From Oscillospiraceae bacterium (GTDB lineage: Bacteria > Bacillota > Clostridia > Oscillospirales > CAG-272), in assembly GCA_022009675.1 (NCBI GenBank), contig CP091718.1, positions 1,488,001 to 1,552,000 on the forward strand: a DNA stretch of 64,000 nt, read 5' to 3'. Below, one piece after another: positions 9,098 through 19,343 of the stretch. The first letter of the stretch is position 1. Each line of letters starts with the position of its first letter. The notes below the pieces were generated by a model. That model had not been told where the DNA came from, made no database searches, and saw nothing but the letters and a program-made list of their open reading frames with translations. A program made the translations under genes and the position numbers.

Positions 9098-11059
9098 ATG
9101 GGAACCAACCAGAAAAAAACACCGGAGGGCGAACCGATCCCTGCGGGGACGCGGGCGGAAAGCTCCCTCCCGCCGGTTCTGCTTCCCGGCATTCACTCCC
9201 CCGCCGACCTCAAGGCGCTTCCGGAGGACAAAATGCCGGAGCTGTGCAGGGAAATCCGCGGCGAACTGCTGCGTACCGTTACCAGAACCGGGGGCACCTC
9301 GCCTCCAATCTCGGCGTGGTGGAGCTGTCCGTGGCGATGCACCGGGTGTTCGACTGCCCGCGTGACCACTTCATTTTCGATGTCGGACACCAGAGCTACG
9401 TTCACAAGATGCTGACGGGGCGCTACGAACGGATGCAGACACTGCGTCAGGGAGGCGGTATATCCGGCTTCACCAAACGCACGGAGAGCGAGTATGACTG
9501 CTTCGGCGCGGGGCACAGCTCCACGTCTCTGTCGGCGGCGCTGGGCTTTGCGCAGGCGGATCGGATGATGGGCTCGGATGCCTGGACGGTGGCAGTCGTG
9601 GGTGACGGTGCCTTTACAGGCGGCATGATCCACGAGGCACTCAACAACGTGAGTCCCGGACTGCGTCTTGTCATCATCATCAACGAGAATGAAATGTCCA
9701 TATCCAAGAACATCGGACGTTTCGCCATGCATATGGCGCGCCTGCGGCAGAAGGAGGGCTACTTCCGCACCAAGCGCCGCACCACGCATTTCATCAAGAA
9801 GATCCCGCTCATCGGAGACGGGCTGTTCCGCGCCATTCGCCGGGTCAAGAAATCCTTCAAGAATGCCATGTACGGCAGTAATTACTTCGAGGATATGGGG
9901 CTCTACTATCTGGGACCTGCCGACGGCAACGACTACCGTGCAGTGGTCAACCTGTTGCAGGCGGCGCGCGATACGGGCGACAGCGTGGTCATTCACCTCA
10001 AAACCCGGAAAGGGAAGGGATACCCGCCTGCCGAGCGCGATCCGGGCGCTTTTCACGGGATGCCGCCTGCCTCTGCCGGAGCGCCGAACCCCGGCGCCGC
10101 AGTGCCGGATAATTTTTCCCGGCATCTCGGTCAGATTCTGATACAGGAATCGGTACGTGACGATCGCATCTGTGCCATCACCGCCGCGATGAGCGAGGGG
10201 ACGGGACTGGAGGCATTCCGTGCGGCGCGCCCCGACCGGTTCTTTGACGTCGGCATCGCGGAGGAGCACGCGCTGACCTTCGCGGCGGGGCTTGCGGCGG
10301 ACGGATTCCATCCGGTAGCCGCCATCTACTCTACCTTCCTGCAGCGCGGCTACGACCAGATCGTACATGACATTGCCCTCCAGCGCCTGCCTGTCGTTCT
10401 CTGCATCGACCGCGCAGGGCTGAGTCAGGGTGACGGGGCAACGCATCACGGCATCTTTGACGTGTCCTTCCTGTCCGCTATCCCGAACATGACGCTGTAC
10501 GCGCCGGCTACCTTTGCCGGACTGGAGGTCGCTTTCCGGATGGCAATCGCCTCCGGAGTGCCGAGCGCCATCCGCTACCCCAACCGCCCGGAGGACGCGC
10601 GCGTCCGGTCTGTATTCTACCCCGACGGGACGCCGCAAACGGTTGGCGTGCGTGCCGATTACGCGCCCGGTGAACGACCGGACGCCGTGATTCTGTGCCA
10701 CGGCGCCATGGCAACAGAAGCCCTGACCGCAAAGGATCTGCTGGCGGCGGAAGGCGTCCGGGTCGGCATCCTGCTGTGCGAGTACCTCAAGCCGTACGAC
10801 AGACTGGCGGGGGAGGTTGCCGCCTGCCTGCCGCCTGATGTGCCGATTCTGTTTGCGGAGGAGGAGATTCGCGCCGGCGGCTTCGGCATGATGCTGGCGG
10901 ATGCACTGTGCCGCCGGGGGCGAGCTGAAGGATCGCCGCTTTGATATTCTCGCGGTGGATGACAGCTTTGTGCTCCAGTTTGTTCCGGAGCCTGTCCGCC
11001 GCACGGCAGGCGTGGATGCGGTCGGCATTGCCGCCCGCGTGCGGAAGCTGCTGCACTGA
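9098..11059 (+). CDS. dxs: 1-deoxy-D-xylulose-5-phosphate synthase, two frameshifts
   Basis: Thiamine-diphosphate enzyme that condenses pyruvate and glyceraldehyde-3-phosphate, the first step of the MEP isoprenoid pathway. It has the ThDP motif GDGAFTGGMIHEALNN, the transketolase pyrimidine domain (VGIAEEHALTFAAGLA) and DRAGLSQGDGATHHG typical of DXS. Frame breaks are near 9285 (a G run, TRTGG to HLASNLGV) and near 10915 (GGGGG where GGGG is expected, LCRRGELKDRRFD). Both lie in an essential-type gene, which is strong evidence for sequence error. The start at 9098 follows GAAAGAGG; a TGGTACAAT extended -10 lies at 9041-9049. Corrected length is about 650 residues, close to the family norm. 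Confidence 0.92.
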
Positions 11060-11084
11060 CCGGACATCCCCTGCCACACAGACT

Positions 11085-11128
11085 GCCCGCCGGGCTGTCA
11101 CAGACGTGACAACCCGGCGGGCGTTTTT
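11085..11128 (+). terminator. Intrinsic terminator after dxs
   Basis: GCCCGCCGGG (11085-11094) pairs with CCCGGCGGGC (11113-11122), followed by a run of five T. Confidence 0.9.
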
Positions 11129-11189
11129 CTGCCTGCGTGTGATGCCGACCTGTCGGATCAACAGGTGCCGTGCATGGCGCGGGATGTTC

Positions 11190-14100
11190 TCAGACCTTTT
11201 CCGCCTGCTCGAACCCGTCCGTGTTGTTCACGAACACAGGCAGCAGCCGGACAGAAAAGTCAAAATGCTTTTCCGCGAGCCGGAACCGCGGGTTCAGCTC
11301 GGGACCGCAGGAATTGGAACCGATGCCGCTCTGCCGCATATCCAGATTGGCGCAGGTCTCCTCCATCGGGACAAGCTCGTAGTCGTGCGCCGTGGCGGTC
11401 AGCTGAGCCGGGGTGAAGTGTGCGCAGTTGAAGGAGAAGGGCTTGCCGGTGGCAACAGCCATCAGCCCCTGCCCGGCGGCATTTGCCACCGTCATCCAGG
11501 TCGTGTCGGTGTGCGCCATGTTTTCCTGCGGACGGACGTAATGTTCAAAATGCCCGGTCACCGTCGATTCAAACAGCCCCTGCCGGGAGGCATGGCGCTT
11601 GTCGGCGTAGCTTTCCACGGGACCGCGCCCGAAGTAACGCAGGTACTCGTTGCCGCCGGGCATCAGGAACTCCACACCGAAGCGCGGCAGGAAGGGAAGA
11701 TCCTCCCGCACATCCACGTCCCAGTGCAGAATCACACCGCCCTCGGCAAGGAAGGTGTAGGTCACGGTGGCGTGCAGGATCGGGCACTGCGGCGCGGCAC
11801 CCAGCGACAGGTGCGCCGTGACGGTAACCGAGCGGTCGCAGGACGGATCAGCCGAGGCGGTCAGAGCGCAGTCGTAGCACTTGACCGTGGCGCGGTCATA
11901 GCCGGCGTTCTGCCACTGCCAGCGGATGTTGCGGTCGTTGTCGGTCGGGGCACGCCAGACCGTCGGGCGGACGGGGGCTGCCAGCAGCTCGTGTCCCTCG
12001 TGCCGCATGGAGGTAATCAGCCCGCAGGTGCGGCAGACACGGTATTCCGTGTCGGCTGTCCGCACGGTCACGGCGTCGGCTGTTTCCTCGGCGGCAATGG
12101 TCGCAAAGGGAGACATCGCGTCGCGCAGGGACTGCTTTTCCCCGGCGGGAAGATCCAGCCTGATCTGCGTAAAGCCGACCTCGTATCCGATGGGCGCCCA
12201 CGGCGTCGGCAGGTTCTGCCGGGCGGTCAGCGTCAGGTATACGTCTCCTGCGGCGGGGATTGCGTCGGTCGGTACGGTCAGCCGTGCAGTTTCCTGCGGC
12301 TCGACAGGCAGGCAGGCGCGTCCGCAGGCAAAGACCGTGCCGTCCTGTTCCAGCGTCCAGTCAAAGTCCAGATCCGACAGATCGGTGAAGTAGCGCAGGT
12401 TGCGAATGACTGCCTCGCCGCTCACCCGGTCGAAGGACTCCAGCCGGAAGGGCTTGATGACCTGCTTGTATTCCATCAGTCCCGTGTGGGGGCGGCGATC
12501 CGGATAGACCAGTCCGTCCACGCAGAAATTGCCGTCGTGCGGCACCTCACCGAAGTCGCCGCCGTAGGTGTAGTGCGGGTCGGACAGGGGGGCTTTGCCG
12601 GTTGCCACCGAGTGGTCGATGAACTCCCAGACGCAACCGCCCATGAGGTTGTCGTGCGAATAGATCAGATCCCAGTAGTCCTTAAGGCATCCGGGACCGT
12701 TGCCCATGGCGTGCGAGTATTCACACAGGAACAGGGGCTTGTCAAACACCGTCCGGTCGAGATAGGTTGCCTGGATCTCCTCCGGCGAGGGGTACATTCT
12801 GCTTTCGACGTCAATATGCGGACTCCGCAGGGCACCGCCGATCTCCCCGTCGGATTTTCCCTTCATGTCGCCGTGCAACCGGTCGGCATTCCGGCGGGAT
12901 ATGTCCTCGCAGTGGACGAGATTGTGCCGGTTGCGGCTGTGCAGATACTCCGCCATTTTGTTCTGGTTGCACCCGATACCGGACTCGTTGCCCAGCGACC
13001 ACATCAGAATCGCGGCATGGTTCTTGTCCCGCTCATACATCCGCCGGACGCGATCCAGGTAGGCATCCTCCCATTCCGGGTCATCGGTCAGCCGATCCCA
13101 GTTGCCGATGGATGCCATGCCGTGGCACTCCAGGTCGGTCTCGTCAATGAGGTAGAAGCCGAGCTCATCGCACAGACCGGGGAAGCGGGGATCGTTCGGG
13201 TAGTGACTGGTGCGGACGGCATTGACATTGTGCTGTTTCATGATGGTCAGGTCGCGGATCATGTGATCCAGCGGCGTTGCGGAGCCGAGCAGGGGGTGGC
13301 TGTCGTGGCGGTTGACGCCCTTGAGTTTGATGGCGCACCCGTTGAAATACAGCACGCCGTCCCGGATGCGGATGTCCCGGAAGCCCAGCTTCTGGACGAT
13401 GTACTCACTGCCGCAGTGCAGGATCAGCGTGTACAGCAACGGCTCCTCGTCGCTCCACAGCTCCGGCGCGTCAACGAGGAAGTCAAAGGTTCCCTCGCCG
13501 TCGATCTCCAGTGAGCCGGATTCGATCTGCATCCCGTTGGGACGGAGCAGGCGGTATTCTACCAATGCGCGCCCATTCAGCCGTACCGTAGTGGGGCAGG
13601 CGCCGCGGGCATAGTTTTCCGAAAGTGCGGGATGCGCCTCAAAATCCAGAATGTGAACCGGATCGCGGAACAGGAGGTACACCTCCCGGAAAATGCCCGA
13701 CCAGCGGAACTTGTCCTGATCCTCCAGATAGGTGCCGTCGCACCACTTGAGCACAAGTACCTGAATGAGGTTTTCTCCCTCGTGCAGGTATGCGGAAAGG
13801 TCAAATTCACTGGTCATGTGGCTGACCTGGCTGTACCCCACGAACCGGCGGTTGACAAACAGGTAGAAGCAGGAGTCCACGCCTTCAAAATTGAGGTAGA
13901 CGGTCTTGCTCAGCCGGGCGGCGGGCAGGGTGACGGTGCGGCTGTACAGTCCGCAGGGGTTGGCGTCCGGCACAAAGGGGGGATCCACCGTCACGGGATA
14001 CATCACATTGACATACTGCGGTGTGTCGTAATCCCGATCCAGGTAGGTCTGCCAGGAGCGCGGCACCTCGATTCTGTCGGTTCGTCCAGGGACAAAGCCC

Positions 14101-14315
14101 GGGGCGGTAATATCGGGCACGTCGCGCAGGGAGTGGTAAAAGGTAAAGTCCCAGTCCCCGCACAAGGTCAGAAAGTGGTGGCTGGCGGCACGGTTTCCGC
14201 CCAGCGCCGCCGTCTCGCTGTGAAAGGGGACAAAGTACGCGCGGGGGGCTTCGCACCCGATGTGCAGGGTGTGGGGGTTCTGGTGATAGTTGACTTTATG
14301 GATGAAGTCGAACAT
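11190..14315 (-). CDS. lacZ: GH2 beta-galactosidase, LacZ type
   Basis: An unbroken 1041-residue glycoside hydrolase family 2 protein without a signal peptide, so cytoplasmic. Domains in order are sugar-binding jelly roll (about 45-220), Ig-like domain, TIM barrel, a further beta domain and the C-terminal Bgal small-chain domain (QENMAHTDTTWMTVAN). The acid/base Glu is E444 in LGNESG and the nucleophile is E532 in LCEYSHAMGNG. Length and architecture match long-form LacZ rather than beta-glucuronidase. It stands alone between terminators, with its own promoter at 14370-14398. The antisense strand also stays open for more than 800 codons, a GC-bias shadow. Confidence 0.93.
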   Translation of the reverse strand: MFDFIHKVNYHQNPHTLHIGCEAPRAYFVPFHSETAALGGNRAASHHFLTLCGDWDFTFYHSLRDVPDITAPGFVPGRTDRIEVPRSWQTYLDRDYDTPQYVNVMYPVTVDPPFVPDANPCGLYSRTVTLPAARLSKTVYLNFEGVDSCFYLFVNRRFVGYSQVSHMTSEFDLSAYLHEGENLIQVLVLKWCDGTYLEDQDKFRWSGIFREVYLLFRDPVHILDFEAHPALSENYARGACPTTVRLNGRALVEYRLLRPNGMQIESGSLEIDGEGTFDFLVDAPELWSDEEPLLYTLILHCGSEYIVQKLGFRDIRIRDGVLYFNGCAIKLKGVNRHDSHPLLGSATPLDHMIRDLTIMKQHNVNAVRTSHYPNDPRFPGLCDELGFYLIDETDLECHGMASIGNWDRLTDDPEWEDAYLDRVRRMYERDKNHAAILMWSLGNESGIGCNQNKMAEYLHSRNRHNLVHCEDISRRNADRLHGDMKGKSDGEIGGALRSPHIDVESRMYPSPEEIQATYLDRTVFDKPLFLCEYSHAMGNGPGCLKDYWDLIYSHDNLMGGCVWEFIDHSVATGKAPLSDPHYTYGGDFGEVPHDGNFCVDGLVYPDRRPHTGLMEYKQVIKPFRLESFDRVSGEAVIRNLRYFTDLSDLDFDWTLEQDGTVFACGRACLPVEPQETARLTVPTDAIPAAGDVYLTLTARQNLPTPWAPIGYEVGFTQIRLDLPAGEKQSLRDAMSPFATIAAEETADAVTVRTADTEYRVCRTCGLITSMRHEGHELLAAPVRPTVWRAPTDNDRNIRWQWQNAGYDRATVKCYDCALTASADPSCDRSVTVTAHLSLGAAPQCPILHATVTYTFLAEGGVILHWDVDVREDLPFLPRFGVEFLMPGGNEYLRYFGRGPVESYADKRHASRQGLFESTVTGHFEHYVRPQENMAHTDTTWMTVANAAGQGLMAVATGKPFSFNCAHFTPAQLTATAHDYELVPMEETCANLDMRQSGIGSNSCGPELNPRFRLAEKHFDFSVRLLPVFVNNTDGFEQAEKV

Positions 14316-14369
14316 ACTTGTTTTTGCATCCTTTCGTTATGTCGGTATGGCACGCGTCTATGCGCTTAT

Positions 14370-14398
14370 ATGATACCATAGCCGCGTGCCGCTGTCAA
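14370..14398 (-). promoter_or_regulatory. Sigma-A promoter of the beta-galactosidase gene
   Basis: On the minus strand TTGACA (14398-14393), a 17-nt spacer, then TATCAT (14375-14370), about 55 nt upstream of the start codon. Confidence 0.8.
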
Positions 14399-14488
14399 GG
14401 GCTGTCTTTCATTTGTTGCTGTAGCGGAGATTCCTTTTCCGGCGTCGGTTGCCTTGCCCTCAAAAGCCATCGGAACGGCAAGCCATAT

Positions 14489-14517
14489 TTGACATAAGCC
14501 GGTAGGTATGGTATACT
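14489..14517 (+). promoter_or_regulatory. Sigma-A promoter of the sigma/anti-sigma operon
   Basis: TTGACA at 14489-14494, a 17-nt spacer and TATACT at 14512-14517, about 120 nt upstream of the ECF sigma gene. Confidence 0.75.
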
Positions 14518-14571
14518 GTAAGAGCATTGCCGGGAAGGCGTCGGAAAAAAATACGAAATTCTCCATAATTG

Positions 14572-14602
14572 TTGACATTCCGGCAACTGTTTTGTCGGTA
14601 TA
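14572..14602 (+). promoter_or_regulatory. Possible ECF-type autoregulatory promoter
   Basis: TTGACATTCC (14572-14581), then 12 nt, then GTCGGTATA (14594-14602). The spacing and the ACATTCC...CGT-like layout resemble ECF promoters of gut Clostridia, as I remember them, and lie directly upstream of the sigma gene. Positive autoregulation is an inference. Confidence 0.3.
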
Positions 14603-14639
14603 GAGGGTGAGGGCACCGTGCACACGGAGGAGGAAGCTT

Positions 14640-15179
14640 ATGGAAGACCGTGAAATCATACAGCTGTTTTTTGACCGCGATGAACGCGCTATTGCCGAAA
14701 GCCGGGACAAGTACGGAAAATACTGTGACGGCATAGCGGCGGGAATCCTGCATACGCGCGAGGACAGGGAGGAATGCGTCAGCGATACCTGGCTGCGTGC
14801 GTGGCAGACCATTCCGCCGCAGAATCCGGCCTCGCTCAAGGCGTACCTTGGGCGGCTGTGCCGTTGCTTTGCCATTGATCGCTATCGCCACCTGCGTCGC
14901 CGCAAGCGCAGCCGGGACATGGAGTGCGTGCTGACGGAGCTGGACGGAATCTGCCCGAACGAGCCGGTCACGGACGGGCTGAAGGAGACGCTGACCGCGT
15001 TTCTCCGGGGACTGGAGCCGTTGGAACGCGACCTGTTCGTGGGGCGGTACTGGTACGCATACACACCGGAGCGGTTGGCGCAGGAGCAGGGACTGTCCCG
15101 CGGAGCGGTCAATACGCGCCTGATGCGCACAAGGAACAAACTCAAGGATTACCTGAGAAAGGAAGGGTACACAGTATGA
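14640..15179 (+). CDS. ECF-type RNA polymerase sigma factor
   Basis: 179 residues with sigma region 2 (ECVSDTWLRAWQTIP...FAIDRYRHLRRRKR) and a region 4 helix-turn-helix (YTPERLAQEQGLSRGAVNTRLMRTRNKLKDYL). The size and two-domain layout are those of group 4 sigma factors. ATG at 14640 follows GGAGGAGGAAG. The stop overlaps the next start (ATGA at 15176-15179), giving translational coupling to a membrane protein that fits an anti-sigma factor. A vegetative promoter and a possible self-recognised promoter both precede it. Confidence 0.9.
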   Translation: MEDREIIQLFFDRDERAIAESRDKYGKYCDGIAAGILHTREDREECVSDTWLRAWQTIPPQNPASLKAYLGRLCRCFAIDRYRHLRRRKRSRDMECVLTELDGICPNEPVTDGLKETLTAFLRGLEPLERDLFVGRYWYAYTPERLAQEQGLSRGAVNTRLMRTRNKLKDYLRKEGYTV

Positions 15180-16530
15180 AATCCATCGATCTGTTTGAAG
15201 CGTTGAACGATATTCCTGCCGACATACTGCTGTCTGCCGAGGCGCGTTACACTGCCGAGCCCCAGCGCCGGATCGACCGGAGGTCAGGTTTTGCGCAGAG
15301 CGGTTGGTTTGTCGCCGGTGTCTCGATTGCAGTCGCGCTGGGCGTGATTGTCCTTATCATGCGCATCATGCCCCATCTGCCCGCGTCCCCAAGCCCGACT
15401 CCGGGCGGGAGTATTGCAGGGTATGAGACCAACGCCGACGGTCTGCACACCGAACCGGACACATATCCCGACACGCCGCCGAACGCATACCCCAACACGG
15501 CTGTCCTGCTGTCCGAGTTGCCCGATGACAAGGTCAGGCTGAGCAGCGGGGCGTGGGGCGTACAGCCGACCATGACTCTCCTGAACGGTTTGTGGATCGG
15601 GGAAGATGGGCTCTGGACGGGCGTAGAAGTGGATATAGACCAGTGGTATTTTCTGGACATCGAGCCGACGCTGTACATCGGCATCGGAGCGGACCGGGAC
15701 CTGCTGCTGCATTTGCCGGATGGGTTCAAGGCCGAGACTTTCGCACTGTACCAAGCGGATGAAAGCAACCAAGCCAGACGTATCTGGACAGGAAGCGGTA
15801 TACCGGACTGGTGCCTGCGCACAGAAGACAGGGGCGGAACGGACGCTGAATACCGGCGTATTCTATCTGACCTTCGGGGTGCATAAGTACGGCAGAACGG
15901 TGGACGGGGAAACCGAACACTGGTACTACGAAGCGGCGGTGCGGTTGGTGGTGACGGAAAATCCGTCCGGGCAGGACGGAACCGAACCGTCCGGTACGAC
16001 AACAACCGAACCTGCCAAGCCGGTGGTCACTCCGCCGGATACATCGGTTCCGGTCAGCCTGATTCCCGACGGAACCGAGTTCTGGTGGGAGATTGTCGGC
16101 GTCGGTGACGGTGCGCGCGGCATCGTGGCGGGAAAAACATCTTGAATCCTGCATGATAACAACCCCCGAAGGTCAGGCGTGCGGAGAAATGAATCGGCCG
16201 ATAGAGCAATTCAAAGGGGCGGAAAAGCAGCCCACTCTCCACGTAGATACCCGTATTTTGCCCCTGAAGTTCCACAAGCCACAGGGATACGTGGGCGGAA
16301 CAAAGGCATACCTGATGGATGAGAACGGGGATACAGTGCGGGTATTCTCCCTGGATGACGACGGGACATTCGTGCTGATGAATGACAAGCCGGACGGTGT
16401 AGTCATCCTGTATCTTGGCGTTGATGTGATGCAGTACGTCGAACCTGCCGCCGTACCGGACGGTCAGGAGATGCCGGCCGTGCTGGATGAGTACCGCTTC
16501 GAGATACTGATCAGGCTGGTGCTGCGGTAG
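15176..16530 (+). CDS. Membrane-anchored anti-sigma-like protein, at least two frameshifts
   Basis: A single protein of about 450 residues spread over three frames; shifts fall between 15740 and 15850 and near 16130 (an A run in GIVAGKHLES). The N-terminal 43 residues are cytoplasmic, starting MKSIDLFEALNDI, followed by one membrane helix (about 44-63). A Thr/Pro/Asn-rich linker and a large outside part without a family I recognise follow. Coupling to an ECF sigma gene and the single-pass layout argue for an anti-sigma factor that senses an envelope signal. The extracellular part contains repeated beta-rich segments and a Thr/Pro stalk (GTEPSGTTTTEPAKP). Function is inferred from context only. 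Confidence 0.65.
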
Positions 16531-16649
16531 CGGGTAGAGGGCGAGGTCGGCTGTCAGCGAAACGGGAAAGCCCTTGGATCCGTATGTCCGTACTCCGCCT
16601 GAGCCCCTTTTGCCCGAATTGCTTGTAAATGACTGTGTTTAAGAGAATA

Positions 16650-16693
16650 CCGCGCAACGATGGCGGCGCGTCTGTGCCACCATCGTTGCGCGG
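16650..16693. terminator. Long perfect inverted repeat between converging genes
   Basis: CCGCGCAACGATGG (16650-16663) pairs with CCATCGTTGCGCGG (16680-16693), a 14-bp perfect stem with a 16-nt loop. A weak T-rich stretch follows on either side. It separates the anti-sigma gene from the minus-strand MgtC gene, so a bidirectional terminator is the simplest reading. The rest of 16531-16808 shows no convincing gene. Confidence 0.6.
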
Positions 16694-16808
16694 CGTTGCT
16701 TTGTAGCTCACTCAGCATTGCAGGCAAGTCCATTTGCCCCAAGTCGTGCTGCTCAACCCAGCCAACCGACGTCGAAGCGCCGTTTGCGAAGAAGCACCGT
16801 TGCAGGCG

Positions 16809-17528
16809 TCAGTTCATTTCCTCCACAAAGTACACATACTCCAACGAACGGAGCGCTTCAATAATCTCCTCGTGCTTTTTATACTTTTTCAATTCCGGAC
16901 TGGTCACCGTGAAGGACACGGAGAATACACTCAGACCGGAGCCGAGGTAGGCGGGGTTGGACTCGATGTCATCAATACGGATGCCGAGTGCGCGGATCGT
17001 TGCCACAAAATCGGCAAGATCGCCCTTGCTTTTTAACTCCAGATGCACCTCAAAATGGTTCGAGCGGTTCTTGAGGTGCTTTTCCAGAACCGGGAAGGCG
17101 GACATACACGCCAGGAGCGCCAGGAACAGCACGAGCGCGGGAACATACAGCCCGGCGCCCAACGCCATGCCGACTACGCCGCAACACCAAAGACCGACCG
17201 ACGTGGTCAGTCCCTTGATCTGGTTCTTGGAGCTGAACAGAATAGAGTTCCCGCTGATTGTCGCCGCGCCGAGAATGGCGGCGGCGGAGAGCAGGGGAAG
17301 ACTTCCGCCCAGCCTGTGCAGTATGTACTGATCCACCAGCATGGTTCCCGTCCCGACAAGGCTGACCAGCATGAAGGTTCTCAACCCCGCCGAGTGGCGT
17401 TTGCTGGAACGCTCACAGCCGACAATCGCCGAAAGCAACATACTCAACAGCACGCGCAGCAGAACCGAACCGAGATTCAGTTCTGCGCTCCACGTGCCGA
17501 GAAAACCTGCAAGCAAATCCTGTCCCAT
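16809..17528 (-). CDS. MgtC/SapB-family membrane protein
   Basis: 239 residues, unbroken. The N-terminal half has four to five membrane helices with the family block SAIVGCERSSKRHSAGLRTFMLVSLVGTG. The C-terminal 85 residues form a soluble ACT-like domain (HFEVHLELKSKGDLADFVATI). MgtC proteins affect survival in low Mg and modulate F-type ATPase in pathogens; in commensals the role is unclear. It lies 5 bp downstream of a cation/proton antiporter on the same strand, suggesting a joint role in ion homeostasis. Confidence 0.88.
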   Translation of the reverse strand: MGQDLLAGFLGTWSAELNLGSVLLRVLLSMLLSAIVGCERSSKRHSAGLRTFMLVSLVGTGTMLVDQYILHRLGGSLPLLSAAAILGAATISGNSILFSSKNQIKGLTTSVGLWCCGVVGMALGAGLYVPALVLFLALLACMSAFPVLEKHLKNRSNHFEVHLELKSKGDLADFVATIRALGIRIDDIESNPAYLGSGLSVFSVSFTVTSPELKKYKKHEEIIEALRSLEYVYFVEEMN

Positions 17529-17533
17529 AATGA

Positions 17534-18999
17534 TTACCTCCTCAAAAATCTGCTGCGCCGCTGTGCCTGTGTCTGCGCAAGGCGCTGTTCCTCCGCAGCC
17601 TCCAGGAAGGCTGCCTCTTCCTCGCTCATTTCCTCGTGCTTCACGGGGGGAAGCTCCGAGCGGATCTTCTGTATCCGCTCAATCAGCAACTCGACATCGG
17701 TCTTTTTCTCGCCGGTTTCGGTGGTCTCCGGAACGACCGCCACATCCTCCAGCCTGGTCGAGTACGACCCCGACAGGTACAGCGCCAGCTTTGCGCATCC
17801 CGGACCGAGCAGTTCGTACAGGATGCTCGAAGCGAGGATGATCGTCTCCAGATCGCTTCCCATCACGCCGCCCAGCGTCCGTGCGCCCAGTGCCGCAAGA
17901 CCGATAGCAACTCCTGCCTGCGGGATCAGTGCAAGTCCGAGGTAATTGCGGGTGCGCTTTTTCCCTTGCCGACCGCCGCGCAGCCGAGCCACGCGCCGGC
18001 GTACTTGCCCAGAATGCGAACGAGAAAAATATCCGACACCGATGGCAATGAGCGGCACTCCGCCCAGATTGCCGGAGGCGGAAAACAGGGCGTTGAGCTT
18101 GAAATTCATGCCCGAACGGACGAAAAACAGGAGCAGGATCGGCGGGCTGAAATATCCGAGCTGCTTGAAGAGCTTGTCGTTTTCCGCAATATTCGTATAA
18201 ACCGTTCCCATTGCCATGCAACCGAGCAGAGGCGAGACCTCCATCATCGCGCATACGCCGCAGAATGCGAACAGAAGCGCCACGGAAATGATGAGCTTGT
18301 TGTCCGTCGAGCGTTTTGCCGGCATCAGAAGCTTCATCACAAGACCGACCAGTCCGCCCAGCACCAGAGCCGCCAGATTCAAAAGCACCGGCTTGACGAG
18401 TGTTCCGTAGGAAAAGCCCCCGTTGCCGCCGAGATTTGCCAGCGCGATCGAGATTGCCACGGAATAGAGAACCAGTCCCACAACGTCGTCCAGCGCGACT
18501 ACCTGCAGGAGTGTATCGACAAAATCCCCCTTTGCTTTCGTCTGGCGAATGGTCATCATGGTCGAGGCAGGCGCAGTAGCGGAAGCCAGCGCCGCCAGTA
18601 CGACGGAGAAGGCAAGCTCCAGCCGGAAAACAAAAAAAGGTCAGGACAAACACAAAGGCAGATGCGGCGAACGCCTCAAACAGCGTGATCCAGACGACCC
18701 TCATGCCGCTTTTTCTTCAGAACGGAGAGCTTGAAAAAAATTCACCGGTCGAAAAAGGCTATGAAGGCAAGCGCGATGTCTGACAGAAAATCCGTCCCGT
18801 CGATGATGCGCTGCGGCACGAGGTCGAGACAGTACGGACCGATGAGAATGCCTGCGATGATATAAGCCGTCACATTCGGAAGGCGCAACAGCTTTGTCAG
18901 CCGCGTCATCAGGAAGCCGGAGAGCAGCATCAGCGCTACGGATATAATGACAGAGGCTGCGGGCTGTGCGGCTTCAATCAACTGTCTGAATGTATGCAT
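17534..18999 (-). CDS. CPA-type cation/proton antiporter, several frameshifts
   Basis: Monovalent cation:proton antiporter of the CPA superfamily, about 485 residues when repaired. The N-terminal frame (18999-18742) includes LRLPNVTAYIIAGILIGPYCL, a typical CPA2 start. Breaks occur near 18735 (A run), 18640 and 17985. The rejoined sequence reads ALASATAPASTMMTIRQTKAKGDFVDTLLQVVALDD, the conserved ion-binding region with the DD pair. About 13 hydrophobic segments are followed by a hydrophilic, Glu-rich tail of about 80 residues without an obvious TrkA domain. It shares an operon with the MgtC gene behind the promoter at 19119-19147. Confidence 0.82.
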
Positions 19000-19118
19000 A
19001 TCGCAAAGATCACCTGACTTTCTGTATGATCCGGGACAGGGACGGCTACCCGGTTGCGGAACTCTCCGGCGGCGCGCTCACTTCACTGTGTTGCGTTCTG
19101 TTCATTTCTATGCGCTGT

Positions 19119-19147
19119 ATTGTACTACAAATTTTCGCATTTGTCAA
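19119..19147 (-). promoter_or_regulatory. Sigma-A promoter of the antiporter-mgtC operon
   Basis: Minus-strand TTGACA (19147-19142), a 17-nt spacer, TACAAT (19124-19119). Confidence 0.8.
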
Positions 19148-19258
19148 GGGTGCCCGTTACTTTGAAGGCAGTTGCAACAAGCGCTTCCCTGAAAGCGGGG
19201 CAAGCCGGCGCCGCCGGAGAAGAATCCGAAACAGTCCTGCGAATATTTGCTTTTGCTA

Positions 19259-19287
19259 TTGCCTTTCCGGCGGCGATATGCTATAAT
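19259..19287 (+). promoter_or_regulatory. Promoter of the beta-mannosidase gene
   Basis: TTGCCT (19259-19264), a 17-nt spacer and TATAAT (19282-19287), 57 nt before the start codon. Confidence 0.7.
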
Positions 19288-19343
19288 GCCCAGGAAAGAA
19301 GACGCGAGGGCGCCCGCGACGGTGCCGGAAAGGATGATACCGT

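Noticed and set aside
9193..11079. 628-codon minus-strand open frame
   Set aside because: Antisense shadow of dxs, with no ribosome site and no recognisable motif.
10941..13514. 857-codon open frame on the plus strand
   Set aside because: It is antisense to the intact beta-galactosidase gene; its translation has no family motifs and the openness follows from GC-rich codon bias.
16511..16742. Short overlapping minus-strand frames around the inverted repeat
   Set aside because: They run through a perfect 14-bp palindrome and have no ribosome site or recognisable similarity.
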